From positions 186,001 to 250,000 of the forward strand of contig MKVF01000006.1 in the NCBI GenBank assembly GCA_001899145.1: 64,000 nt of DNA, given 5' to 3'. The notes under the pieces were generated by a model. That model saw only the letters and a list, made by a program, of their open reading frames with translations, was not told where the DNA came from and ran no database searches. Position 1 is the first letter of the stretch, and each line of letters starts with the position of its first letter. Shown here one piece after another: positions 51,081 through 59,004 of the stretch. Made by a program: the position numbers and the translations under genes. The DNA comes from Flavobacteriia bacterium 40-80. Lineage in GTDB: Bacteria > Bacteroidota > Bacteroidia > Flavobacteriales_D > Crocinitomicaceae.

Positions 51081-52412
51081 ATGTCTAAAAACAAACAAAA
51101 ATCATTTAGTAAAAAATCAGCGCTTTTCCTGAAGCTGTTCTTCCGGAATTATCCTGCTGTTCCATACATGCTTAAGTGGGCTTTCATAAGCTTATTTATC
51201 GGAGCCTGTATCGGAAGCGCATCTGCCGGATTTCTGATCTCGCTGGACCGGGCAACCGATTTTCGTGAAAGTCATTTATGGCTGATCGCTTTGTTACCTG
51301 CGGGTGGTTTTCTTATCGGGCTTTTATATTATTATTTCGGAAAAGATGCGGAACAGGGAAACAACCTTCTGATTGACACCATTCACCAGCCACAAAAAAT
51401 TATTCCTTTCCGGATGGCTCCGTTCGTTTATATCGGAACCATTGCAACACATCTTTTCGGAGGCTCTGCCGGCCGTGAAGGAACTGCTTTACAAATGGCA
51501 GGAGCTATTGCCGACCAGTTTTCCAAACCATTCCGGCTTTCTGCATCAGACCGGAAAATTCTTATCATATCAGCCATTGCAGGCGGATTCGGGTCGGTAT
51601 TCGGAACGCCGTTAGCCGGTGCCGTTTTCGGTTTGGAATTCTTTCTTTTAGGACGGATCCGTTACAATGCCGTTTTCCCTGCTTTCTTAACCGCAGTCAT
51701 AGCAGATCTGGTAACACGGCTCTGGCAGGCACATCATACCACCTATTCCATCAGCTTTGTCCCTGATATTTCATTTTTAAATCTCCTGTATGCAGTCATC
51801 ACCGGTATTTTTTTCGGTCTTTGCGCTGCTGCATTCAGCAAGCTCATTCATAAAGCAGGCGCTATCTTCAAATTAAAAATTGCATATCCGCCATTACGGC
51901 CTTTTGCAGGCGGAATTATAGTAGCGGCAGCCGTCTGGGCAATCGGAACAACAAAATATATCGGCCTGGGAATTCCTACCATCATCGGCTCTTTTGATCA
52001 GCAATTACCGGCTTATGATTTTATTCTGAAAATGGCCTTTACCATCATTACGCTGTCAGCAGGATTCAAAGGCGGAGAAGTAACACCTTTGTTTTTCATC
52101 GGAGCAGCTTTGGGAAACGCTTTAAGTTATTTTATTCCTTTACCGACAGGACTTTTGGTCGGAATGGGCTTTGTTGCCGTTTTCGCAGGCGCCACCAACA
52201 CACCAATTGCCTGCAGTATCATGGCTATTGAGCTTTTTGGCGCCAAATGTGGTGTGTATGTCGCTGTTGCCTGCGTGGTCTCCTATTTAATGTCCGGGCA
52301 CAACAGTATCTACGACAAACAAATAATTGGCGAGCCGAAAAACCAGAGATTTTCAGACCATAAGGGAAAACGGATCGATGAGCTCAAAAATAAATCGTAC
52401 AGATCACCATAA
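51081..52412 (+). CDS. CLC-type fluoride/proton antiporter (EriC-F-like)
   Basis: A 443-residue CLC membrane protein. The gating glutamate is in GREGT (131-135, Glu133). Where chloride transporters have the GSGIP selectivity loop this one has EQGNNLLID (about 91-99), as in the fluoride-specific CLC-F branch, and GGFGSVFGTPLAG and GGEVTPLFFIGAALGN are intact. With a fluoride riboswitch directly upstream, its job is very likely to expel F- in exchange for protons. It ends near the convergent neighbouring gene (9-bp overlap of ends). Confidence 0.9.
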   Translation: MSKNKQKSFSKKSALFLKLFFRNYPAVPYMLKWAFISLFIGACIGSASAGFLISLDRATDFRESHLWLIALLPAGGFLIGLLYYYFGKDAEQGNNLLIDTIHQPQKIIPFRMAPFVYIGTIATHLFGGSAGREGTALQMAGAIADQFSKPFRLSASDRKILIISAIAGGFGSVFGTPLAGAVFGLEFFLLGRIRYNAVFPAFLTAVIADLVTRLWQAHHTTYSISFVPDISFLNLLYAVITGIFFGLCAAAFSKLIHKAGAIFKLKIAYPPLRPFAGGIIVAAAVWAIGTTKYIGLGIPTIIGSFDQQLPAYDFILKMAFTIITLSAGFKGGEVTPLFFIGAALGNALSYFIPLPTGLLVGMGFVAVFAGATNTPIACSIMAIELFGAKCGVYVAVACVVSYLMSGHNSIYDKQIIGEPKNQRFSDHKGKRIDELKNKSYRSP

Positions 52413-53162
52413 AAAAGGAAATACCGCTTTCCGCTCCTTCGGATAATCAGGGAATTTTTCCTTATACCACTTATGATGAGAGATTGCTCTTGGGATCAGG
52501 TTCGCAAATGTCCAGATAAAAAATGCAAATCCCGGTAAGCTCCAGGTAAGAATGGCAAATCCTGCCCACTCGATAGTTTCTCCGAATAAATTAGGGCAGC
52601 TAACGTAGTTAAACAATCCTCCTTTTGGAATCTTATACCCCGTTTCTCCCGGTTTGCGGAGATGAATTAAAAGCGTATCCGAATGCCAGTTAATAAACAT
52701 TCCGGCAGCAAAAATCAACGTTCCGATAATAAACTGAGGAGTTTGCAGCCATTCAAGAGAATATACTCTGAATTCCCCAAGGTAATAACCGATCAGAAAA
52801 CCATTGTTCAAATTAAAGAACATAGCCATCAGCATGATGGAAACCGGCATTTTTTTTCCGTTGGTTTTGATCCGGAGCGGGAAGATAATGCTTCTGTTCA
52901 GGTAATGTAAAGCAAAGAATCCAATAATGATAAAATTAGTAACCGACTGAACATTGCTGCCTGTGATTACAAAATAAGAAAGAACGATCAAAACAAAAAA
53001 TTCCATGATGAACCATCCCAGCTTGTTGTCAATAAGCGGTCCCCAGCTTGATTTTGTATGCCTTCCGTAAGGTGCGGTGATCTTCAGCAGGGCAATGAAT
53101 GTCACTAATGCCACTGCAATCCATATCCATGTATAAAGCTTATATAATTCAAATGTTATCAT
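52404..53162 (-). CDS. Steroid 5-alpha-reductase-like membrane enzyme
   Basis: A 252-residue membrane protein with about six helices, of the 3-oxo-5-alpha-steroid 4-dehydrogenase (DUF1295-related) family. The C-terminal third carries the cofactor and active-site motif: HSDTLLIHLRKPGETGYKIPKGGLFNYVSCPNLFGETIEWAGFAI and HHKWYKEKFPDYPKERKAVFPFLW, characteristic of the family. It presumably reduces a lipid-like double bond with NADPH; native substrate in a bacterium is unknown. Convergent with the CLC gene. Confidence 0.9.
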   Translation of the reverse strand: MITFELYKLYTWIWIAVALVTFIALLKITAPYGRHTKSSWGPLIDNKLGWFIMEFFVLIVLSYFVITGSNVQSVTNFIIIGFFALHYLNRSIIFPLRIKTNGKKMPVSIMLMAMFFNLNNGFLIGYYLGEFRVYSLEWLQTPQFIIGTLIFAAGMFINWHSDTLLIHLRKPGETGYKIPKGGLFNYVSCPNLFGETIEWAGFAILTWSLPGFAFFIWTFANLIPRAISHHKWYKEKFPDYPKERKAVFPFLW

Positions 53163-53251
53163 AATTCATAAAATTAATTGGTAAATGTAAAAATGTTCAG
53201 CCACATAGCCATATAAAAGAATTGCTTTTACAGTACTGTTGAAGTTGTTTC

Positions 53252-54229
53252 TCAAAGCCTTCCGATCGTTCTGAACCATTCAACGGTATCCGTCAGTGTC
53301 TCTCCCAGCTCTCTGACCGAATAGCCGAGCTCTTCCTGCGCTTTCGTTGATAATGTCAGCTTATTTCCGTCTTGTAGAATATCAATATATGCCTTATCGT
53401 AAAGTGGCTGTTTATTAGTCAGATAAGCGTAGGATTTAACGAAAGGCAGACCGATATTTGCTACAAAAAGAGGTAATTCCGTCAGGCGTTTCTTTGTTCC
53501 TTTCGCTTCCAGAACCAGGTCTGAGAATTCTTTAATGGTATAATAGCGTCCGCCAAGAATATAAGTTTCTCCTGCCCTTCCGTTTGTCAACGCTGACACC
53601 GCTCCTTTTGCCATGTCACGGACATCCGCAAAATCAAAACCGCCTTTCACGACAGCCGGAACACTTCCTTTGTAAATATCGATCACCGCTTTTCCGAGCT
53701 TGGAAGGCTTATGATCCGGAGGCCCTACCGCAGAAGTCGGGCAGACAATCACCACATCCAGCCCCTCTTTTGCTGCCTCGAAGGCCAATACATGACCGTC
53801 ACGCTTGGTCTGATCGTAAAAAACGGATCGTTCCGTTACAAATGGCCTGGATTCATCAATCGGAACATCATAAGGCTTGTGACTGAACGCGTGGACAGAA
53901 CTGAAGTGAACGACTTTCTTCACACCTGATTCTTTTGCCGTTTCCAGTACGTTCTTTGTTCCGGTCACGTTAATATCGTAAACTTCCTGTATGAATTTAT
54001 AGCCCAGCTCGATCATTCCTGCAGTGTGGATCACTGCATCACACTGTCCCATCAGCTCTTTCAGCGATTCCTTATTCAGCACATTCCCCTTAACGACCGT
54101 AACAGGCAAACCCTGAAGAGCGGAAATATCATTATAAACCAGTACGGCTACTTCATACCCGCGGCTGATCAGTTCTCTGCATACTGCTGCGCCAATATGG
54201 CCGGATGCTCCTGTAACTGCTACTTTCAT
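53252..54229 (-). CDS. NAD-dependent epimerase/dehydratase (extended SDR)
   Basis: A 325-residue extended short-chain dehydrogenase/reductase: TGASGHIGAAVCRELISRGYEV (6-27; GxxGxxG), HFSSVHAFS, and the catalytic Y-x-x-x-K as YDQTKRDG. It resembles dihydroflavonol reductase-like SDRs (VIHTAG, CPTSAVGPPDH, ADVRDMAKG). Substrate unknown. A -7 box ends 4 nt before the ATG. Confidence 0.9.
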   Translation of the reverse strand: MKVAVTGASGHIGAAVCRELISRGYEVAVLVYNDISALQGLPVTVVKGNVLNKESLKELMGQCDAVIHTAGMIELGYKFIQEVYDINVTGTKNVLETAKESGVKKVVHFSSVHAFSHKPYDVPIDESRPFVTERSVFYDQTKRDGHVLAFEAAKEGLDVVIVCPTSAVGPPDHKPSKLGKAVIDIYKGSVPAVVKGGFDFADVRDMAKGAVSALTNGRAGETYILGGRYYTIKEFSDLVLEAKGTKKRLTELPLFVANIGLPFVKSYAYLTNKQPLYDKAYIDILQDGNKLTLSTKAQEELGYSVRELGETLTDTVEWFRTIGRL

Positions 54230-54233
54230 TCCT

Positions 54234-54241
54234 CAAAAATA
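54234..54241 (-). promoter_or_regulatory. -7 box of the epimerase gene (TATTTTTG), leaderless
   Basis: TAnnTTTG match on the minus strand, ending 4 nt before the ATG at 54229; the transcript probably starts at or next to the ATG. Confidence 0.45.
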
Positions 54242-54291
54242 AAATTATTTACATTCTTCTTTTCAGATTCTGATATACCATTAACCAAAAA

Positions 54292-54741
54292 TCACTTTTT
54301 AATCAGCTCCGAATTATAATACTGCTTATCAAAAGTTACTTCCCTACCCACAAAATCAGGCAGCTCAAATTGCTCAGACTCATCTTTTAATTCTATTTCT
54401 GCCAGGATTAAAGGAGCTAATTTCCCGTGAAATTCATCAATTTCCCAGCTATGATCTCCTGCTTTAAAAGAATATCTTGTTTTTGACAAGCAAGCGTCAC
54501 ACATTTTATCCAACAACATTTCGGCTTCATTTACCGGGATTTCATATTCAAATTCCGATCTGGTCATTGAAACGGTCTGAGATTTAACGGTCAGAAATCC
54601 TTTCGTTCCTTTTATCCTGATTCTCAGAATACCTTTTTCAGTATCAAAAATATACCCCTGCCGGATCAAAACCCCGTTTTCAGGACAGGATTGCCTCCAT
54701 TTTTCCTCATTTACAAGAAATTTACGCTCAATTTCCACCAT
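54292..54741 (-). CDS. CYTH domain protein
   Basis: A 149-residue triphosphate tunnel enzyme family (CYTH) protein: MVEIERKFLV gives the E-x-E-x-K start motif, followed by RQGYIF, LRIRIKGTKGFLTVK, EFEYEIP and ILAEIELKDESEQF. The family hydrolyses inorganic triphosphate or thiamine triphosphate, or in some cases acts on polyphosphate. The start is ATG 54741, not the longer frame to 54816, because the family begins here and a -7 box (TAAATTTG, 54766-54759) lies upstream. Confidence 0.9.
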   Translation of the reverse strand: MVEIERKFLVNEEKWRQSCPENGVLIRQGYIFDTEKGILRIRIKGTKGFLTVKSQTVSMTRSEFEYEIPVNEAEMLLDKMCDACLSKTRYSFKAGDHSWEIDEFHGKLAPLILAEIELKDESEQFELPDFVGREVTFDKQYYNSELIKK

Positions 54742-54758
54742 AACCCATCGTTTCCCCG

Positions 54759-54766
54759 CAAATTTA
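54759..54766 (-). promoter_or_regulatory. -7 box of the CYTH gene (TAAATTTG)
   Basis: TAnnTTTG match on the minus strand, 17 nt before the ATG at 54741. Confidence 0.4.
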
Positions 54767-54778
54767 AGAAAACAATTA

Positions 54779-54786
54779 TACCTTTG
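54779..54786 (+). promoter_or_regulatory. -7 box of the FemAB/GNAT-like gene (TACCTTTG), leaderless
   Basis: Exact TAnnTTTG match ending 4 nt before the ATG at 54791. It also lies about 13 bp from the divergent CYTH gene's -7 box, so the two promoters are back to back. Confidence 0.5.
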
Positions 54787-54790
54787 TTTT

Positions 54791-55666
54791 ATGGAGATCA
54801 TTCCACATACCAACATTGATTTTAACCGCTGGGATGCCCTCGTAGCGTCAGATGAGCTGACTCCTTATGATTACAGCTATTACCTGAATGCTGTATCTGA
54901 AAAATGGTATGTATATGCAGACCCGGAATACACCAAAGGCTTTGCATTTTCTACCGCTTCCCGGCTGGGCGTTGAGAATGTAACCATTGCGCCTTTTGTG
55001 AGAGCACATCGTTTTTACGGAAACTGGACTTCCGAAGAAATTTCAGCAGCGTTCAGGGAAATTAAAAAGCGTTTTCGCGGATGTATCTTTCAGTCTGACC
55101 GTCAGATCGGAAACAAGGTACGTTCCTACCAGATAGCAGAAGAAATTTCCCTGTCATCACATGCAAAGCGGAACATACAAAAAGCGGGGAAAAACAACCT
55201 GATCATAAGAAACAGCGAAAAAATCGAGCCTGCATTCAGGATTTTAGCGGCAGAACTGGAACAGAAAATTGCAGGTTTTAATAAAGATCAGCAAACTATT
55301 TTATTTAATCTTTTAATTGAATTAAATAAAAATAAAAAACTGATTATAAAAGAAATAGTAAAAGAAAATAAAGTAATCGGAGGCTTATTTTTTTTCAAAG
55401 GAAAAGCCAGGGATTTATACATCAAGGGAGGAGCTGACGAAGAAGGAAAAAAATCAGGGGGAATGTATTTTGCGATGTATCAGCAGATTCAGGAAACATT
55501 AGAAGCGGGAAAAGTGTTTGATTTTGACGGCTCAGAAGTTCCGGGAGTTAAACGGTTCAACCACTATTTCGGATCGACCGACCACAATTATTATCAGGTT
55601 TCCTGGGATAATAATCCCGTCTGGTACAAGACAATTCGAAAATTATATTTAAAATTGAAAAAATAA
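54791..55666 (+). CDS. FemAB/GNAT-like protein
   Basis: A 291-residue protein with a C-terminal acetyltransferase-like half: LSSHAKRNIQKAGKNNLIIRNSE (the basic segment typical of FemAB/peptidoglycan-type aminoacyltransferase relatives), KEIVKENKVIGGLFFFKGKARDLYIKGGADEEGKKSGGMYFAMYQQI and FDFDGSEVPGVKRFNHYFGSTDHNYYQV (the Bacteroidota FemAB-like signature). It is followed by a polysaccharide-type gene, so acyl- or aminoacyl-transfer onto a cell-surface polymer is likely but not proven. Starts 4 nt after a -7 box. Confidence 0.72.
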   Translation: MEIIPHTNIDFNRWDALVASDELTPYDYSYYLNAVSEKWYVYADPEYTKGFAFSTASRLGVENVTIAPFVRAHRFYGNWTSEEISAAFREIKKRFRGCIFQSDRQIGNKVRSYQIAEEISLSSHAKRNIQKAGKNNLIIRNSEKIEPAFRILAAELEQKIAGFNKDQQTILFNLLIELNKNKKLIIKEIVKENKVIGGLFFFKGKARDLYIKGGADEEGKKSGGMYFAMYQQIQETLEAGKVFDFDGSEVPGVKRFNHYFGSTDHNYYQVSWDNNPVWYKTIRKLYLKLKK

Positions 55667-55691
55667 CATCTTGCAATTACCAATTATTATA

Positions 55692-57572
55692 ATGAAATTT
55701 CCTAAACGTAATTTTCCAAAGGTTTTCATTTTTCTTATAGACCTGCTTATTTCCCTGTTTGCACTTTTCATAGCATTTTTAGTCCGCTTTGATTTCACTT
55801 TTACAGATGCTCTGCTCTGGGAATTCAGCCTTATCAAATACTCTATTCTTGCCTACATCGTTGTCAAAGGTGGTTTTTTGCTGCTGTTTAAAACACATTT
55901 GGGAATTGTTCGCCATTCTTCCGTTCCCGATTATATCAACGTAGTAAAAGCTTCCTTTTTATCTACTCTGGTATTTATATTGTTAAGTATCATCAGATAT
56001 TACAAAATTGACGGACATTATCTGTTCCCGATTTCCATCTTGGTCATGGAATTCGTGCTTTCCATTCTGTTCCTGATGGGGTTCCGGGCAGCTATAAAAC
56101 TGCTATACCTCGAATCAATTAAGAGCGATGCCAAACCCGCAAATATCCTGATATACGGTTCCGGCGTTTCCGGATTAGTCACCAAAAGAAGCATTGAAAA
56201 AGACATCCAGCTGAATATCAACATCCTGGGATTTATTGATGATGATAAAAAACGAAGAAATTCCCTGTTGGAAGGAATCAAAATATACCATACGTCACAA
56301 TTAGAGCAGCTGCTGGAAGAAAATGAAATAAGCAGGGTAATTGTGGCAATACAAAAGCCCGATCCGAATAATCGTTCGTTCGTTGTTGAAACCTGCCTGA
56401 AGCACAACGTGGAGGTACAGCAGGTTCCAAGTGTAAAATCGTGGATTAACGGAGAATTTTCCACCAAGCAGATCAATAAAATAACCATTGAGGATTTGTT
56501 AGGAAGAAAACCGATCGTGCTCAGTCAGGATAAGATTGAAGAGGAATTAAAAGACAAGATCATTCTTGTAACAGGAGCCGCGGGATCCATAGGAAGCGGC
56601 CTGGTAAGGCAAATTGCCGGTTATCAGCCGAAGAACATCGTTTTATTGGATCAGGCAGAATCACCCCTGTACGAAATAGAAAATGATTTGAAAAGTGATT
56701 TTCCGGAACTGAAATTTGAAACCGTCATTGCTGATATTACCAATCAAAAGCGGATCGAAAACGTATTTGAGCACTTTAAGCCCGAATATATTTTTCATGC
56801 GGCAGCCTATAAGCACGTTCCTCTCATGGAGGACAATCCTTTTGAAGCGTACAACACGAATATCATCGGCACAAAAAACATTGCGGATGTGGCGCTTCAG
56901 TACGGTGTAAAAAAATTCGTCATGATTTCCACAGATAAAGCGGTAAATCCTACGAACGTTATGGGAGCTACAAAAAGAGTAGCGGAAATCTATACGCAAT
57001 ATCTCAACGAGAAAAAGGCGACAAAGTTTATTACTACCCGGTTCGGAAATGTATTAGGATCAAACGGGTCCGTGATTCCTCTTTTTAAAAAGCAAATAGC
57101 ATCCGGCGGCCCGGTAAAAGTAACACATCCCGAAATTACACGTTTCTTTATGACCATACCGGAAGCCTGCCAGCTCGTGCTGGAAGCAGGAACAATGGGA
57201 AATGGCGGTGAAATCTTTGTTTTTGACATGGGAAAATCCGTTAAGATCATTGACCTGGCAAGAAAAATGATCCAGCTCAGCGGGCTGACCGAAGGAAAAG
57301 ATATTGAAATAAAATTCACTGGGTTACGTCCCGGAGAGAAATTGTACGAAGAAGTGCTTTCCGACAAGGAAAATACCACAGCGACTTACCATCCGCAGAT
57401 CTTAATTGCAAAAACCCGCAAAACGGAAGAAAAAACAATACAACTTCTCGAAGAATTTTTTAATTTAGAGCGTGAAGATAATTTTATTATTGTCAAAAAG
57501 ATAAAAGAAATCGTACCGGAATATATCAGCAATAATTCAGTTTATTCAAAACTCGACAACCATGGAAATTGA
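55692..57572 (+). CDS. Membrane nucleotide-sugar 4,6-dehydratase (WbpM/CapD-like)
   Basis: A 626-residue protein: four N-terminal membrane helices (about 1-125), a CoA-binding-type Rossmann domain (NILIYGSGVSGLVTKRSIEKD), then an SDR catalytic domain (ILVTGAAGSIGSGLVRQ; MISTDKAVNPTNVMGATKRVAEIY with the membrane type's M-x-x-x-K in place of Y-x-x-x-K). By family it converts UDP-GlcNAc-type sugars to 4-keto-6-deoxy intermediates for surface polysaccharides or glycoproteins. Start is ATG 55692; the TTG at 55671 is a poor alternative. Overlaps the next gene by 11 bp. Confidence 0.92.
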   Translation: MKFPKRNFPKVFIFLIDLLISLFALFIAFLVRFDFTFTDALLWEFSLIKYSILAYIVVKGGFLLLFKTHLGIVRHSSVPDYINVVKASFLSTLVFILLSIIRYYKIDGHYLFPISILVMEFVLSILFLMGFRAAIKLLYLESIKSDAKPANILIYGSGVSGLVTKRSIEKDIQLNINILGFIDDDKKRRNSLLEGIKIYHTSQLEQLLEENEISRVIVAIQKPDPNNRSFVVETCLKHNVEVQQVPSVKSWINGEFSTKQINKITIEDLLGRKPIVLSQDKIEEELKDKIILVTGAAGSIGSGLVRQIAGYQPKNIVLLDQAESPLYEIENDLKSDFPELKFETVIADITNQKRIENVFEHFKPEYIFHAAAYKHVPLMEDNPFEAYNTNIIGTKNIADVALQYGVKKFVMISTDKAVNPTNVMGATKRVAEIYTQYLNEKKATKFITTRFGNVLGSNGSVIPLFKKQIASGGPVKVTHPEITRFFMTIPEACQLVLEAGTMGNGGEIFVFDMGKSVKIIDLARKMIQLSGLTEGKDIEIKFTGLRPGEKLYEEVLSDKENTTATYHPQILIAKTRKTEEKTIQLLEEFFNLEREDNFIIVKKIKEIVPEYISNNSVYSKLDNHGN

Positions 57573-57963
57573 TCCTTATCCCATACAAATCCGTTTCAGT
57601 GACTGTGACATGATGGGGCATGTTAATAATGCTGTTTATCTGACTTATTTTGAAAATGCACGCGTTCATTATTTCGGGAAATTATTCGGCCCGGAAAGAG
57701 ACTGGAAAACCGAAGGAATGATTTTACGAACAAACGAAGTAGAATACTTATCCCCTGTTTATCTTCACGATCAGCCATTCGTGGAGCTGTATGTCGAAGC
57801 TATCGGGACCAAAAGTTTTACCGTAGGCTACGAAATACGTGTAAATAATGAATTGAAAACCATCGGGAAATCTGTTTTGGTCTGCTACAACAGTGTAGAA
57901 AAAACAGCCACTCTTCTCACTGAAAAAAGCAGAGAATTACTTCAACTTTTAAAACGCTATTAA
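57562..57963 (+). CDS. Acyl-CoA thioesterase, 4HBT family
   Basis: A 133-residue hot-dog fold thioesterase: QIRFSDCDMMGHVNNAVYLTYFENARVHYF contains the catalytic Asp in DCDMMGHVNN, and ILRTNEVEYLSPVYLHDQPFVELYVEAIGTKSF follows. Releases CoA from small acyl-CoA substrates. Overlaps the upstream dehydratase gene by 11 bp and precedes the YwqK gene by 3 bp. Confidence 0.91.
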   Translation: MEIDPYPIQIRFSDCDMMGHVNNAVYLTYFENARVHYFGKLFGPERDWKTEGMILRTNEVEYLSPVYLHDQPFVELYVEAIGTKSFTVGYEIRVNNELKTIGKSVLVCYNSVEKTATLLTEKSRELLQLLKRY

Positions 57964-57966
57964 ACG

Positions 57967-58983
57967 ATGAAATATACCGCCTTTTTATTCGCATTCCTTG
58001 CTGCTTCCTCCTTATTTTCCCAGATTGAGATCAAAGGAACTCAGGGGAAGCCCTGCTACGAAAAAGCAGCGCAAAAAATGCGTAGCAAATATATTGATTA
58101 TGATTGCGGAAAAATCGCGGGCGTACTGGATTGCAATGAAAAATTAGAATATGAAGAACAGGCAAACATGTTTTTCTCAAAAGGCTCCGGGCAGCCTTAT
58201 ACGGGACAATGTGAAACATGCCATCCGAACGGATTATTGGAGAGACGCATAAAATTCACCAACGGGCGTGAAGACGGAATCGATACCACTTATTATTACA
58301 GCGGTTGTCCGATGGTAGTCCGGGAGCACACTTTAGGGCTTGAAAACGGACGATGGAGATATTATTACGATTCTACTCAGCAACTCGCCTGGGAAAGAAA
58401 TTATTACAGAGGAATTAAACAGGGAGTACATGTTTTCTTTGACAATAAAGGAGATACTACCGTCCTCGAAAATTATGCGAACGATCTGCTGAATGGTGTG
58501 AAGAAAGTATATTTCACAAAAAATAAAGTGGAACGTATCATCTATTACACCAACGGAGTTTTCAACGGTCCGTACATTACCTATAACATGGACGGAAAGA
58601 AGATCCAGGAGCTCAATTATAAAATGGGAAAAAAGGACGGCGTACTGACTTTTTACTACGATGACGGGACATTGTTACGCACCGAGAACTGGACGATCGG
58701 CGTTAAGAACGGAGAGTTTAAAACGCTCTATTACAACGGAAGCTTACAGTCTATTGAAAATTATAAAAAGGGAATCAAAGAGGGAATTTTTGAAGAGCGT
58801 TACAACAACCAAAAAGTAAAACGGAGAGCATTTTATAAGAAAGGAGAACTGATCGAAGAACATATTTTCGATGAATACGGAAAAGAAACATACACTTTCG
58901 GAGCACAACCGTATCCGGAAACAGAAGATGACGCCGTTCCTGAATTTCCTTCAAATACTAAGAAAGAAAAGAAAAAGAAGTAA
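57967..58983 (+). CDS. YwqK-type MORN-variant repeat protein
   Basis: A 338-residue exported protein (signal peptide to about FSQ, 18-20) with a repeat array from about 75 to 290 of the MORN-variant type: G.....Y...G.......Y.NG, for example YYSGCPM, NGVFNGPYITYNMDGKK, GKKDGVLTFYYDDGTLLRTENW and GIKEGIFEERYNN. It belongs to the family annotated as YwqK toxin-antitoxin antitoxin, although no toxin gene is beside it. The end is a lysine-rich tail. Function unknown. Confidence 0.83.
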   Translation: MKYTAFLFAFLAASSLFSQIEIKGTQGKPCYEKAAQKMRSKYIDYDCGKIAGVLDCNEKLEYEEQANMFFSKGSGQPYTGQCETCHPNGLLERRIKFTNGREDGIDTTYYYSGCPMVVREHTLGLENGRWRYYYDSTQQLAWERNYYRGIKQGVHVFFDNKGDTTVLENYANDLLNGVKKVYFTKNKVERIIYYTNGVFNGPYITYNMDGKKIQELNYKMGKKDGVLTFYYDDGTLLRTENWTIGVKNGEFKTLYYNGSLQSIENYKKGIKEGIFEERYNNQKVKRRAFYKKGELIEEHIFDEYGKETYTFGAQPYPETEDDAVPEFPSNTKKEKKKK

Positions 58984-59004
58984 ATTGATCTAACAGGGGA
59001 AATC

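Noticed and set aside
57967-58983. YwqK toxin-antitoxin pair
   Set aside because: The YwqK name comes from family annotation. No toxin gene is beside it, and the protein is a secreted MORN-like repeat protein.
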